From assembly GCF_002953935.1 (NCBI RefSeq), contig NZ_CP026514.1, positions 2,294,001-2,358,000 on the forward strand: a stretch of 64,000 nucleotides of DNA, given 5' to 3'. The notes beneath the pieces were generated by a model that did no database searches, was not told where the DNA came from, and was given only the letters and a program-made list of their open reading frames with translations. The DNA is from Arthrobacter sp. PGP41 (GTDB lineage: Bacteria > Actinomycetota > Actinomycetes > Actinomycetales > Micrococcaceae). The first letter of the stretch is position 1; the number at the start of each line of letters is the position of its first letter. The position numbers and the translations under genes were made by a program. This document shows, in pieces, positions 10,899 through 19,286 of the stretch.

Positions 10899-11983
10899 GA
10901 GCGTTCTCCCCGCTTGCCGGCGCCGGCCGAATGCTTCACCCGGCTGCGCTGCGCCTCATCCCAGATGCTGTAGGCATTGACAATATCCCCCACCAGGCGG
11001 TGCCGCACGACGTCCGCGGCGTCCAGCACCGAGAAGCTGACGCCTTCGATGCCTTGCAGGATCTCCTCGACGATGCGGAGCCCGGAGCGGGTGCCGAAGG
11101 GCAGGTCAACCTGGGTGACGTCGCCGGTGACAACCATCTTGGAGCCGAAGCCCAGCCGGGTCAGGAACATCTTCATCTGCTCGGGCGTGGTGTTCTGCGC
11201 CTCGTCAAGGATGATGAAGGCGTCATTGAGCGTGCGTCCGCGCATGTAGGCCAGCGGAGCCACTTCGATGGTGCCCGCTGCCATCAGCCGGGGGATGGAC
11301 TCCGGGTCCATCATGTCGTGCAGGGCGTCGTAGAGCGGGCGCAGGTAGGGATCGATCTTGTCGCTCAGGGTTCCAGGCAGGAATCCCAGCCGCTCCCCTG
11401 CTTCAACTGCAGGGCGCGTCAGGATGATCCGGCTGACCTCTTTCTGCTGAAGCGCCTGCACTGCCTTTGCCATGGCCAGGTAAGTTTTCCCTGTTCCGGC
11501 CGGACCGATGCCGAAGATCACGGTGTTGTCGTCAATGGCGTCGACGTAGGTCTTCTGGTTCAGCGTCTTGGGGCGGATTGTCCTCCCCCGGCTGGAAAGG
11601 ATGTCGTGGGTCAGAACATCCACGGGGTTCTGCAGTGACTGGGTCCGCAGGAGCGCCACGAGCTGCTGAAGGACAGCCGGACTGATGACCGTGCCGCGGG
11701 CCACCAGGCCGCGGACCTCGTCGAGGAGCCGCATGATGCGGGGCACGTCGCTGGCAGGACCAGTGATGGAGAGTTCATTTCCGCGGACATGGAAATTGAC
11801 GTGCGGGAACTGTTCCTCGATGAAGCGCAGCGCCTCATCGTGGCTGCCCAGGGACTGGACCATTTGGTCGGAGTTGTCGAAAAGGACAACCTCGGTACGG
11901 CTGCCGGGCAGGGAATGGGGAAATTCCCCCGCAGCGCCTTCGCCTGTGTTGAGCCGGCGCTTTCCATTCGCTGATTCAGTCAT
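10895..11983 (-). CDS. PhoH-like ATPase
   Basis: A 362-residue PhoH-family P-loop ATPase, probably an RNA helicase-like factor acting with YbeY in RNA processing. Walker A is GPAGTGKTYLAMAKA; Walker B is FIILDEAQN. A short N-terminal KH-like segment (ELSITGPASDVPRIMRLLDE) precedes the ATPase domain. I place the start at the ATG at 11983 (MTESANGKRR); the frame is open back to 12172, but those 63 codons contain nothing conserved. No strong ribosome-binding site is visible at 11983, so the start is the least certain part. It is first in the phoH-ybeY-corC-era run. Confidence 0.9.
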   Translation of the reverse strand: MTESANGKRRLNTGEGAAGEFPHSLPGSRTEVVLFDNSDQMVQSLGSHDEALRFIEEQFPHVNFHVRGNELSITGPASDVPRIMRLLDEVRGLVARGTVISPAVLQQLVALLRTQSLQNPVDVLTHDILSSRGRTIRPKTLNQKTYVDAIDDNTVIFGIGPAGTGKTYLAMAKAVQALQQKEVSRIILTRPAVEAGERLGFLPGTLSDKIDPYLRPLYDALHDMMDPESIPRLMAAGTIEVAPLAYMRGRTLNDAFIILDEAQNTTPEQMKMFLTRLGFGSKMVVTGDVTQVDLPFGTRSGLRIVEEILQGIEGVSFSVLDAADVVRHRLVGDIVNAYSIWDEAQRSRVKHSAGAGKRGERS

Positions 11984-12340
11984 GGTGACGGCCCGCAGGC
12001 CCGTGTTCCCCTCAAAGTCCGAAATAATGTCCACCGCAGGGCCGGCCACCGCATCCGGCGCGCCTTGCCCAAGCGGTCCCTCCATCTTACGCCAGTACGG
12101 CGGCAACACCGGATGGGGCAAGCAGCCACGGACCGGCCCAAGGTGATCCTTTGGCGCGGGAGGGTGCGTCATTAGGTATCAACTTCATATCGGCCTCATA
12201 TCGTTCCCGTTGCAGTTGGCCCCGGGGACCACGGCAGGGCCGTTCTGCCCCCAGCCCTGTGCCATGCTGGAAATCAAGCTTCATTGCTGGAATACCGCCG
12301 CCCGGAAGCGGCCCATTCGCGAAAGGACAGGCAACCGAAC
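11984..12340. other. Intergenic region upstream of phoH and the GerMN lipoprotein
   Basis: A 357-bp divergent region if both starts are as proposed. It should hold promoters for both genes. The octamer TCATATCG occurs twice, 11 bp apart (12185-12192 and 12196-12203), a helical-turn spacing that could be an operator. A frame in phase with PhoH stays open through part of it but shows no conserved sequence. I see no RNA gene. Confidence 0.4.
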
Positions 12341-13288
12341 GTGCCGGAATCTGCTGCGCCCCTGAGGGCAGGACGACGCCGGGGCCGTGCGCGCCCTGCG
12401 GTCCTCGCGGTGGTCCTGGCAGTGGGCCCGCTCCTGGCTGGGTGCCTGGCCGAGCCGAATCCTGCACCCACCGGCCTCCTGAACTCCGGACCTGCCGCCA
12501 CCGGCACCGCGCCATCCACCAGCGCCCCGCTTGAAACCACGCAGTCCTCCAACAAGGCGCCGGTGTACTGGATTGGCCGCACCGGCAGCAACGTATTCCT
12601 CTACCGGGAGTTCCGGGACGTGCCGGAGCAGGAAAACCCCGTGACGCGTGCCCTCCGGGCGATGATGAAGGATAAGCCGCTTGACCCGGACTTCTTCACC
12701 CCCTGGCAGAATCCCAGCAAGCTGGCCACCTCGATTTCCGGCAAAGACGTTATTACGGTGGACGTGTCCGAGGACGCGTTCAACAGCAACCTCGACGCCG
12801 ACATGGCGGCCCGTGCCGTCCAGCAGCTTGTCTATACGGCCACGGCCGCTGCGGCCAGCTCCGGACTCATCGATTCCGGGCAGCAGATCCGGGTGCGGAT
12901 CCTGGTGGATGGGCACACGGACTACGTTGCTTTCGACCACGTCCAGCTGGGTGACCTTATGACGAGGGGCGCGGGCATGGTGGCGCCCGTCTGGATCATC
13001 GATCCGCAGGAAAATGTGGAAATTGCCGACGGAAGCGTGAAGATCACTGGCCGCAGCACCCTGGCCGGCAGCAAGCTGCGCTGGCAGATCCAGCGGGCGG
13101 AGCAGGATGGCAGCAAGGCACCGTTCCTCACCGGTGAAACAACAGCGTCCGCCCAGCCCGGTCAGGGAGGGGTCTTTACGCTGGCCCTCACGCTGCCTGC
13201 CGGCGACTACGAGTTGCGCGTGGCCCAGGCCGGCGCGGACGGGCAGCCGGACCAGAACGAGGACTCGCGGGCTTTCAAAGTCCGCTAG
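12341..13288 (+). CDS. Lipoprotein with GerMN and Gmad2 domains
   Basis: A 315-residue predicted lipoprotein. A Pro/Arg-rich basic N-terminus leads to a hydrophobic segment and the lipobox LLAGC (Cys about 35), then a Ser/Thr/Pro-rich linker. Residues about 85-215 match the GerMN domain (VYWIGRTGSNVFLYREF onward), and the C-terminal 90 residues match the Ig-like Gmad2 domain, ending LPAGDYELRV. These domains are named from Bacillus spore germination, but this lineage does not sporulate; in actinobacteria they occur in cell-envelope lipoproteins (compare LpqB). Start at GTG 12341, with AAAGGA upstream; an in-frame upstream start at 12284 is less likely. Confidence 0.82.
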   Translation: MPESAAPLRAGRRRGRARPAVLAVVLAVGPLLAGCLAEPNPAPTGLLNSGPAATGTAPSTSAPLETTQSSNKAPVYWIGRTGSNVFLYREFRDVPEQENPVTRALRAMMKDKPLDPDFFTPWQNPSKLATSISGKDVITVDVSEDAFNSNLDADMAARAVQQLVYTATAAAASSGLIDSGQQIRVRILVDGHTDYVAFDHVQLGDLMTRGAGMVAPVWIIDPQENVEIADGSVKITGRSTLAGSKLRWQIQRAEQDGSKAPFLTGETTASAQPGQGGVFTLALTLPAGDYELRVAQAGADGQPDQNEDSRAFKVR

Positions 13289-13316
13289 CCTGCACCCTGC
13301 AGCGTTAGCGCCCTGC

Positions 13317-14111
13317 TCAACCCGCAGGTTCGGCACTATGCGCCGCCCAGCGGCCCAGGACGTCGCTGGCAAGCACGACGGCGGCGGGGCCGGCGGTGGA
13401 TGAGCGCAGCACATGGTGCCCCAGCAGGGCCGTGACGGCACCTTTGCCGCACAGCCGGGTTACTTCCCGAGGACTGATTCCGCCTTCCGGCCCAACGATC
13501 AGGAGGACTTCGCGGGGCTCCGTTGAGGTTCCGCCGCGCTGCCATGCTTCCAGCACGGTCCGCAAGGGGCGAACCGCGTCTTCATGCAGGATCACGGCAA
13601 GCCCTGCAGCCTCCACGAGGGCGGCCAGCGCGGCGGTGTCGACGGCGGGCCGCACCTCGGGAACCCACGCGCGGCGCGCCTGCTTCGCTGCTGCCGTGAC
13701 CACGGACTGCCATTTGGCGTGGGCTTTCGCGGCCCGGTCGCCTTTCCACCGGACGATGGACCGTTCGGACTGCCAGGGTATGACGGCGTCAATCCCGAGT
13801 TCAGTTGCCGTCTCGATGGCAAGTTCGTCGCGGTCGCCCTTCGCCAGTGCCTGTACCAGCACCAGCCTGGTCCCCGGTTGCGGCTCAACAGCAAGGGAAG
13901 CACACTCAACACCCAGCCCGGAGGAGGAGGCCGCAACCACCTTTCCGCTCATACGGGTCCCGGCGCCGTCCACGATGTCAACGGACTCGCCGGGGGCAAG
14001 CCGCTTCACTGTGACGGCGTGCCGCGCCTCCGGCCCATCCAGGACAAAGACGTCTCCCGCCACCAGTTGGTCAAGGGAACCGGGAGGGGTGAAAAAGACC
14101 GGATTGCTCAC
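13317..14111 (-). CDS. rsmE: 16S rRNA (uracil-1498-N3)-methyltransferase RsmE
   Basis: A 264-residue SPOUT-class methyltransferase that modifies U1498 of 16S rRNA using S-adenosylmethionine. An N-terminal PUA-like part (VFVLDGPEARHAVTVKRLAPG) is followed by the trefoil-knot domain, whose SAM loop is LLIVGPEGGISPREV and whose C-terminal knot segment is HHVLRSSTAGPAAV. Length is typical. It starts 2 bp after dnaJ, an order conserved across actinobacteria, so rsmE is probably transcribed with the HrcA-controlled dnaJ. Confidence 0.95.
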   Translation of the reverse strand: MSNPVFFTPPGSLDQLVAGDVFVLDGPEARHAVTVKRLAPGESVDIVDGAGTRMSGKVVAASSSGLGVECASLAVEPQPGTRLVLVQALAKGDRDELAIETATELGIDAVIPWQSERSIVRWKGDRAAKAHAKWQSVVTAAAKQARRAWVPEVRPAVDTAALAALVEAAGLAVILHEDAVRPLRTVLEAWQRGGTSTEPREVLLIVGPEGGISPREVTRLCGKGAVTALLGHHVLRSSTAGPAAVVLASDVLGRWAAHSAEPAG

Positions 14112-14113
14112 CG

Positions 14114-15241
14114 CTACAGGTTACCGAGCCGGTCCCGGAGCTTGGCGAACATGCCCCCGCTGGCTGCAAGCTTGCCCTCAGTGATCTGCTCGCCGCGCAT
14201 CTTGGCAAGCTGACGCAGGAGGTCCTCCTGCGCGGCGTCGAGCTTGGCTGGAGTCTCGACTTGGAGGTGCACTTTCAGGTCGCCGCGCCCGTACCCGCGA
14301 AGGTGGGTCACGCCAAGTCCGCGAAGTGTGATGATCTCGCCGGACTGGGTGCCGGGCTTGACGTCGATTTCCTGCGGTCCGTCGAACGTTTCCAGGCTCA
14401 CCTCGGTGCCCAGTGCGGCAGCGGTCATGGGAATGTGCAGGGTTGCGTGGAGGTCGTCGTTATCACGGACATAGGTGGCGTCGTTGTTCACGCGGATCTC
14501 GACGTAGAGGTCGCCGGCAGGGCCGCCGGCCGGACCTGCTTCGCCCTGGCCGGAGAGCTGGATGCGGGTTCCGGTGGCTACGCCGGCGGGAACCTTGATG
14601 GTCAGCGAACGGCGGCTGCGGACGCGTCCCTGGCCGCTGCATTCATTGCAGGGGTCCTTGATGACGGTGCCGAAGCCCTCGCAGGTACCGCACGGGGCGG
14701 CGGTCATGACCTGTCCCAGGATGGAGCGCACGGCCCGCTGGACCTGGCCGCTGCCGCCGCAGATGTCGCAGCGTTCCGGATGGGTTCCCGGCCGGCAGCA
14801 GGAACCTTCGCAGGTGGGGCACGTGACGGCCGTGTCCACTTCGAGTTTCTTGTTGACGCCGAAGACAGCGTCGCGGAGTTCGATGCGGACACTGATGAGC
14901 GCGTCCTGGCCGCGCCTGACGCGGGAAGCCGGGCCGGTTGTTCCGCCGGCGCCGAAGAACGTGTCGAAAATGTCCTGGAACGCGAATCCCTGGCCCGCGT
15001 AGCCGCCTCCGCCGAAGCCGTTGTCCGTGCCGTTCTCGTTGCCGGTGGTGTCGTAGACACGGCGCTTCTGCGGGTCCGACAGAACCTCGTAGGCGTGGGT
15101 CACGGCCTTGAAGCGGTCCGACGCGTCTTCACCGGGGTTGACGTCCGGGTGAAGGGTGCGCGCCAGTTTGCGGTAGGCCTTCTTGATCTCTTCTCCCGTG
15201 GCCTCCGGTGAGACTCCAAGGACGTCGTAGTGGCTGCTCAA
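14114..15241 (-). CDS. dnaJ: Chaperone DnaJ (DnaJ2 type, linked to hrcA)
   Basis: A 375-residue co-chaperone that stimulates DnaK ATPase and presents unfolded clients. J domain at 1-70 with HPD at 31-33; Gly/Phe-rich linker ([22 protein letters not shown]); zinc-binding domain; C-terminal substrate domain. Three zinc repeats are canonical CxxCxGxG ([24 protein letters not shown]). The first reads CPTCEGSCC, with Cys where Gly is usual, giving two extra cysteines. It lies between hrcA and rsmE and should be under the CIRCE at 16393. Confidence 0.95.
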   Translation of the reverse strand: MSSHYDVLGVSPEATGEEIKKAYRKLARTLHPDVNPGEDASDRFKAVTHAYEVLSDPQKRRVYDTTGNENGTDNGFGGGGYAGQGFAFQDIFDTFFGAGGTTGPASRVRRGQDALISVRIELRDAVFGVNKKLEVDTAVTCPTCEGSCCRPGTHPERCDICGGSGQVQRAVRSILGQVMTAAPCGTCEGFGTVIKDPCNECSGQGRVRSRRSLTIKVPAGVATGTRIQLSGQGEAGPAGGPAGDLYVEIRVNNDATYVRDNDDLHATLHIPMTAAALGTEVSLETFDGPQEIDVKPGTQSGEIITLRGLGVTHLRGYGRGDLKVHLQVETPAKLDAAQEDLLRQLAKMRGEQITEGKLAASGGMFAKLRDRLGNL

Positions 15242-15319
15242 AGTTTGTATCTCTTCCTTGTTGTACTGCCTGCAGTTGGACTGCGGAAAATGCTCTGCAT
15301 GCCCGGGGACGGGAAAACG

Positions 15320-16333
15320 TCAGGGTCCCAGGATCCGCGAAAGGTAGCGGGCAACGGCCCTGACTGCGGCCATGGTGGTGGGATAATCCATCCTGGTTGG
15401 TCCCAGGACACCAATTTTCGCAACGTGGTCCGGTCCGTACCCTGTGGCAACGACGGAGGCCTCGGCCAGGCCGTCGTAGGGATTCTCGCGGCCGATGCTG
15501 ACGGCCACCCCGCGATGGTCCTGCGCCATTTCGCTTAGCAGGCGCAGCATGACCACCTGTTCCTCAAGCGCTTCCAGGACCGGTCCGATGCTGAGCGGAA
15601 AGTCCACGTTGGACCGCGCAAGGTTGGCGGTGCCCGCCATGACCATGCGGTCCTCCCGGCTGCTCTGGGCCAGGCCCTCGAGGCCGACGGCGAGGGCCTG
15701 GGCCGCCTGCCCTTGCCCCGGGCCGGCGGTGGCCACCACTGCCGGCAGGGACTGCGCGAGCTGGCTCAGCGGAGTGCCGGCAAGGGAGCCAAGGAACCGT
15801 GCCCTCAGGGTGGCGAGGGCGTCGTCCCCCAGGTCCTGGCCGACGTCGATAACGCGCTGTTCCACTTTGCCGCTGTTCGCGATCAGCACCACCAGCACCT
15901 TACGCGGTGCGAGGAGGACGAACTCGATATGGCGGACCAGTGCCCGGCTCAGGTGCGGATACTGGACCACGGCAACCTGGTTGGTCAGCTGCGACAACAG
16001 GCGGACCGTGCGGTCAAGGACGTCGTCCAGGTCGTCAGACCCTTCCAGCAGCGACTGGATGGCCCTGCGCTCAGCCTGGGACAGGGGTTTGACGGCCGAG
16101 ATCTGGTCCACGAAGAGCCGGTAACCCTTGTCAGTGGGGATACGCCCGGCGCTGGTGTGCGGAGCGGTGATCAGGCCCTCTTCCTCCAGGGCGGCCATAT
16201 CGTTCCTGATCGTTGCGCTGGACACACCGAGATGGTGCCGCTCCACCAGGGCCTTGGAACCCACGGGTTCCCGGGAATGGACGTAGTCCTCCACGATTGC
16301 ACGCAGCACTTCAAGTTTGCGTGGCTCGCTCAT
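15320..16333 (-). CDS. hrcA: Heat-inducible transcription repressor HrcA
   Basis: A 337-residue repressor of class I heat-shock genes. The N-terminal winged helix has [21 protein letters not shown] as recognition region, followed by the inserted dimerisation domain and GAF-like domain. The ATG at 16333 has GGAGGTGGAG immediately upstream, clearly better than the in-frame start at 16399, which would lie inside the CIRCE operator. The operator 60 bp upstream shows autoregulation with dnaJ. HrcA activity normally depends on GroEL; groEL is not in the window. Confidence 0.95.
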   Translation of the reverse strand: MSEPRKLEVLRAIVEDYVHSREPVGSKALVERHHLGVSSATIRNDMAALEEEGLITAPHTSAGRIPTDKGYRLFVDQISAVKPLSQAERRAIQSLLEGSDDLDDVLDRTVRLLSQLTNQVAVVQYPHLSRALVRHIEFVLLAPRKVLVVLIANSGKVEQRVIDVGQDLGDDALATLRARFLGSLAGTPLSQLAQSLPAVVATAGPGQGQAAQALAVGLEGLAQSSREDRMVMAGTANLARSNVDFPLSIGPVLEALEEQVVMLRLLSEMAQDHRGVAVSIGRENPYDGLAEASVVATGYGPDHVAKIGVLGPTRMDYPTTMAAVRAVARYLSRILGP

Positions 16334-16392
16334 ACTCCACCTCCATCCAGGGTTCGGGCGGACGCGCCGCCCGCGCTGTGCCACCTCAAGGG

Positions 16393-16419
16393 TTAGCACT
16401 CGACATGCCTCAGTGCTAA
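16393..16419 (-). promoter_or_regulatory. CIRCE operator for HrcA
   Basis: TTAGCACTC, nine bases, then CAGTGCTAA. This matches the CIRCE consensus (TTAGCACTC-N9-GAGTGCTAA) except for one base in the right arm. It lies between the hrcA start and a candidate -10 box, CATAAT (complement of 16426-16431), so bound HrcA would block transcription of hrcA-dnaJ-rsmE. The divergent gene at 16510 may also be affected. Confidence 0.92.
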
Positions 16420-16509
16420 CAGTCTATTATGACTCCCGCCGTTGCTAGCATTGGTACCGCTCCGGGCGAAAATCCGGACCTGTGACCGAACGCTAGGCGG
16501 AGTGAAACC

Positions 16510-17364
16510 ATGCAGTACCAGAACTGGGGCCCACGCGACTTGTCCGCTCCCGCAAAAACTGAACTGCCCGAGGTTCCCGTTGAACGGGGAATGGTGCTTG
16601 AGGATGTCCAGTCCGGCTGGGTGGGCGCCGTGACCCGGGTGGAAAAATCCGGCGGCATGCACGTGGTCGCCCTGGAGGACAGGCGCGGAAAGTCCCGGTC
16701 CTTCCGGCTTGGTTTCGGGTTCCTCCTCGAAGGCCAGGCCATTAAGCTCCTGCCCCCGGCCCCGCGGCAGGCCGCCGGTGCCGTTGCCGGACCCGGCCGG
16801 ACCGCCTCCGGGTCCGTCCGGGTGGCCGGCCACCGGGCACAGGTGGCCAAGGCCAGCCGCATCTGGGTGGAAGGAAAGCACGACGCCGAACTGGTGGAAA
16901 AGGTCTGGGGAGACGACCTGCGCGTGGAAGGCATCGTCGTCGAACCCCTGCACGGCATTGATGACCTGGCGGCGGCAGTTGCAGAGTTCAGGCCGGGACC
17001 GGGCAGGCGCCTGGGCGTCCTGGTGGACCACCTGGTGCCGGATTCCAAGGAATCCCGCATTGCGGACGCCGTCATGGCCTCGCCGGGTGCTGCGGGGAAC
17101 GTCCTGATTGTGGGCCACCCTTACGTGGACGTGTGGCAGGCCATCCGGCCCGCCGTCCTGGGCATTGAGCAGTGGCCGGTAGTGCCGCGCGGGCAGGACT
17201 GGAAGACCGGGATCCTCGCAGCGTTCGGCTGGCCCCATGCCACAAAGGAAGACATCGGGCTTGGCTGGCAGAAACTGCTCGGCGCCGTCCGCTCGTACGC
17301 GGACCTGGAAGCTTCCCTGCTGGGCAGGGTCGAGGAAGTCATCGACTTCCTCACCGTGCCCTGA
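16510..17364 (+). CDS. DUF3097 family protein
   Basis: A 284-residue member of DUF3097, an actinobacterial family without an assigned function. The N-terminal third has small-barrel-like sequence (GMVLEDVQSGWVGAVTRVEK); the C-terminal two thirds begin IWVEGKHDAELVEKVWG and contain LGVLVDHLVPDSKESRI, a pattern of an acidic residue near a Gly and later acidic residues that resembles a Toprim-like fold. That resemblance is my inference. ATG at 16510 has GGAG upstream. It is divergent from hrcA and may share regulatory DNA with the CIRCE element. Confidence 0.85.
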   Translation: MQYQNWGPRDLSAPAKTELPEVPVERGMVLEDVQSGWVGAVTRVEKSGGMHVVALEDRRGKSRSFRLGFGFLLEGQAIKLLPPAPRQAAGAVAGPGRTASGSVRVAGHRAQVAKASRIWVEGKHDAELVEKVWGDDLRVEGIVVEPLHGIDDLAAAVAEFRPGPGRRLGVLVDHLVPDSKESRIADAVMASPGAAGNVLIVGHPYVDVWQAIRPAVLGIEQWPVVPRGQDWKTGILAAFGWPHATKEDIGLGWQKLLGAVRSYADLEASLLGRVEEVIDFLTVP

Positions 17365-17413
17365 AGGACGGCTCTGCCCCGGCGTAAGCATTCCGGGCCG
17401 GATATGGGGCCGG

Positions 17414-17431
17414 TACCAAGTATTCTTGGTA
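17414..17431. repeat. 18-bp inverted repeat upstream of the DUF4870 gene
   Basis: TACCAAG-TATT-CTTGGTA, a perfect 7-bp inverted repeat with a 4-bp centre, 50 bp after the DUF3097 stop and 83 bp before the next start. There is no T-tract, and the A/T-rich centre is unlike surrounding DNA, so an operator is as likely as a terminator. Confidence 0.4.
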
Positions 17432-17514
17432 TTGCGGATCCTGCAACATTGCAGGCCCGGCACACCCAATAAGCTTTCTTAGCCGGCACCATTGCACTTC
17501 AGAAGGAACAGACT

Positions 17515-17937
17515 GTGGCAGAAAACGCACGCGATCACAGGGACAGCCCGGGCGGCCAGGGCCGTTCGGAGTACCACGGCGTTCCCGCGAATGCGCTGCC
17601 CCTGACGGCCAGCGAAGACCGGCAATGGGCCACCATGGCGCACTTCGGGGGCATCCTGGGCTGCGTTCCGTCGCTGCTGATCTACCTGATCTTCCGGGAC
17701 CGCGGCCCCTTCACGGCGCAGGAATCCAAGGAAGCCCTGAACTTCAGCCTCCCGCCCACCATTGCTGCCCTGGTGGCGAACATCCTGGTGGTCTTCGTCC
17801 CCGTGATCGGCAACGTCTTCGCCGTTATTGCCACCCTCATCTGGATTGCGCTCACCTGCTTTTCGGTGGCGGCCGGCATCCATGTCAACCGTGGCCAGCC
17901 GCACCGCTATCAGTACAACCTGCGCTGGATCAAGTAA
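17515..17937 (+). CDS. DUF4870 domain-containing membrane protein
   Basis: A 140-residue small integral membrane protein. After a polar N-terminus of about 35 residues come three hydrophobic segments: HFGGILGCVPSLLIYLIF, TIAALVANILVVFVPVIGNV and ATLIWIALTCFSVAAGI. The motif FTAQESKEALNF between the first and second is characteristic of DUF4870 (Tic20-like) proteins. Function is not established. The GTG at 17515 has AGAAGGA upstream. It converges on hemW with a terminator-like hairpin between them. Confidence 0.85.
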   Translation: MAENARDHRDSPGGQGRSEYHGVPANALPLTASEDRQWATMAHFGGILGCVPSLLIYLIFRDRGPFTAQESKEALNFSLPPTIAALVANILVVFVPVIGNVFAVIATLIWIALTCFSVAAGIHVNRGQPHRYQYNLRWIK

Positions 17938-17953
17938 CCGTCACGAACAACAC

Positions 17954-18004
17954 GGGGTCACTTCCGTCCCAATCCGGCAAGGATATCGGGCGGGAAGTGG
18001 CCCC
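17954..18004. terminator. Bidirectional terminator between the DUF4870 gene and hemW
   Basis: GGGGTCACTTCC (17954-17965) pairs with GGAAGTGGCCCC (17993-18004) as a 12-bp stem with one G-U pair and a 27-nt loop. It sits between the convergent stops. No T-tract follows on the plus strand. Confidence 0.55.
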
Positions 18005-18020
18005 GCGTTGCTTGGTGCGG

Positions 18021-19250
18021 TCAGGCCGGCAGGACCCGGCGGACCACCGCGTCTGCCAGCAGCCTGCCTTTGAGGGTGAGGACCAGCCTGCCCCTGAAAG
18101 CGGCAGCAGGATCCACCAGGCCGTCCGCGATCAGCCCGGCAACCTCATGCCGTCCTTCCGGGCCCAGCGACGACACTTCGAGGCCGGACTGGAGGCGGGC
18201 CTCGAGCATCACACGCTCGACGCCCCGGGTCTCCTGGTCCAGGGTTTCCCTGCCGGCCGCCGGTGACACACCCTGCGCGAGGCGTCCGGCGTAGGCCGTG
18301 GGGTGTTTGACGTTCCACCACCGCACGCCGCCCACATGCGAGTGGGCGCCGGGCCCGATCCCCCACCAGTCGTCACCGCGCCAGTAAGCGAGGTTGTGGC
18401 GGCACGCCTGCTCCGGCGTGCGGGCCCAGTTGCTGACCTCGTACCAGCCCAGGCCTGCTTTGGTGATGAGGTCGTCGGCGAGCTCGTACTTGTCGGCGTG
18501 GTCGTCGTCGTCGATCCCTGGAACTTCGCCACGGCGGATCTGGGCGGCGAGCTTGGTGCCCTCCTCGATGATCAGCGCGTAGGCGCTGATGTGGTCCGGC
18601 TGATACGACAGCGCCGTCTCCAGGGAGTACCGCCAGTCGTCCAGGGACTCCCCCGGCGTGCCGTAGATGAGGTCCAGGCTCACAGCCAGTCCGGCGTCCC
18701 GGGCCCACTGCACAACCTGCGGGACACGGCTGGGGGTGTGGGTCCGGTCAAGCACTTTGAGGACGTGCGGCACTGCAGACTGCATGCCGAAGGAGACTCG
18801 GGTGAAGCCGGCTTCCTTCAGGATGGCAAGTGATTCAGGTGTGACGGAGTCCGGGTTCGCCTCCGTGGTGACCTCGGCGCCGTCCTCGATTCCCCACTCT
18901 CCTATGGCGCGCCGCAGGATCAGGGCGAGGTCCCCGGCGGGAAGCAGGGTTGGTGTGCCGCCGCCAAAAAACACCGTGCTGAGCGGGCGCGCAGGAAGCC
19001 CTGATTCCGCCAGAACCTTGGCTGCCAGGGACACTTCGGAGGCGGCGGTTGCGGCATAGGCGTCCTGCGAGGCGCCGCCGCCGAGCTCCGTGGCGGTATA
19101 GGTGTTGAAGTCGCAATAGCCGCAGCGGACGGCGCAGAACGGAATGTGGACGTAAAGTCCGAACGCCCGGCCCGCAGCACCGTCGGCTGCCTGCGAAGGC
19201 AGGAGACCGTCCGACGGCGCCGGGTCGCCGAGGGGAAGAGTGCTAGGCAT
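18021..19250 (-). CDS. hemW: Radical SAM heme chaperone HemW
   Basis: A 409-residue radical SAM protein related to, but distinct from, coproporphyrinogen III dehydrogenase HemN; HemW binds heme and delivers it to respiratory enzymes. The [4Fe-4S] motif is CAVRCGYCDF (CxxxCxxC) and the typical HemW motif FGGGTPTLL follows. ATG at 19250; it lies 37 bp after lepA, an association conserved in many bacteria and usually followed by hrcA-dnaJ, as here after two intervening plus-strand genes. Confidence 0.92.
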   Translation of the reverse strand: MPSTLPLGDPAPSDGLLPSQAADGAAGRAFGLYVHIPFCAVRCGYCDFNTYTATELGGGASQDAYAATAASEVSLAAKVLAESGLPARPLSTVFFGGGTPTLLPAGDLALILRRAIGEWGIEDGAEVTTEANPDSVTPESLAILKEAGFTRVSFGMQSAVPHVLKVLDRTHTPSRVPQVVQWARDAGLAVSLDLIYGTPGESLDDWRYSLETALSYQPDHISAYALIIEEGTKLAAQIRRGEVPGIDDDDHADKYELADDLITKAGLGWYEVSNWARTPEQACRHNLAYWRGDDWWGIGPGAHSHVGGVRWWNVKHPTAYAGRLAQGVSPAAGRETLDQETRGVERVMLEARLQSGLEVSSLGPEGRHEVAGLIADGLVDPAAAFRGRLVLTLKGRLLADAVVRRVLPA

Positions 19251-19286
19251 TGCAGGGGCCTCCGGTGGCGCCGGCCGCTGTGACCA

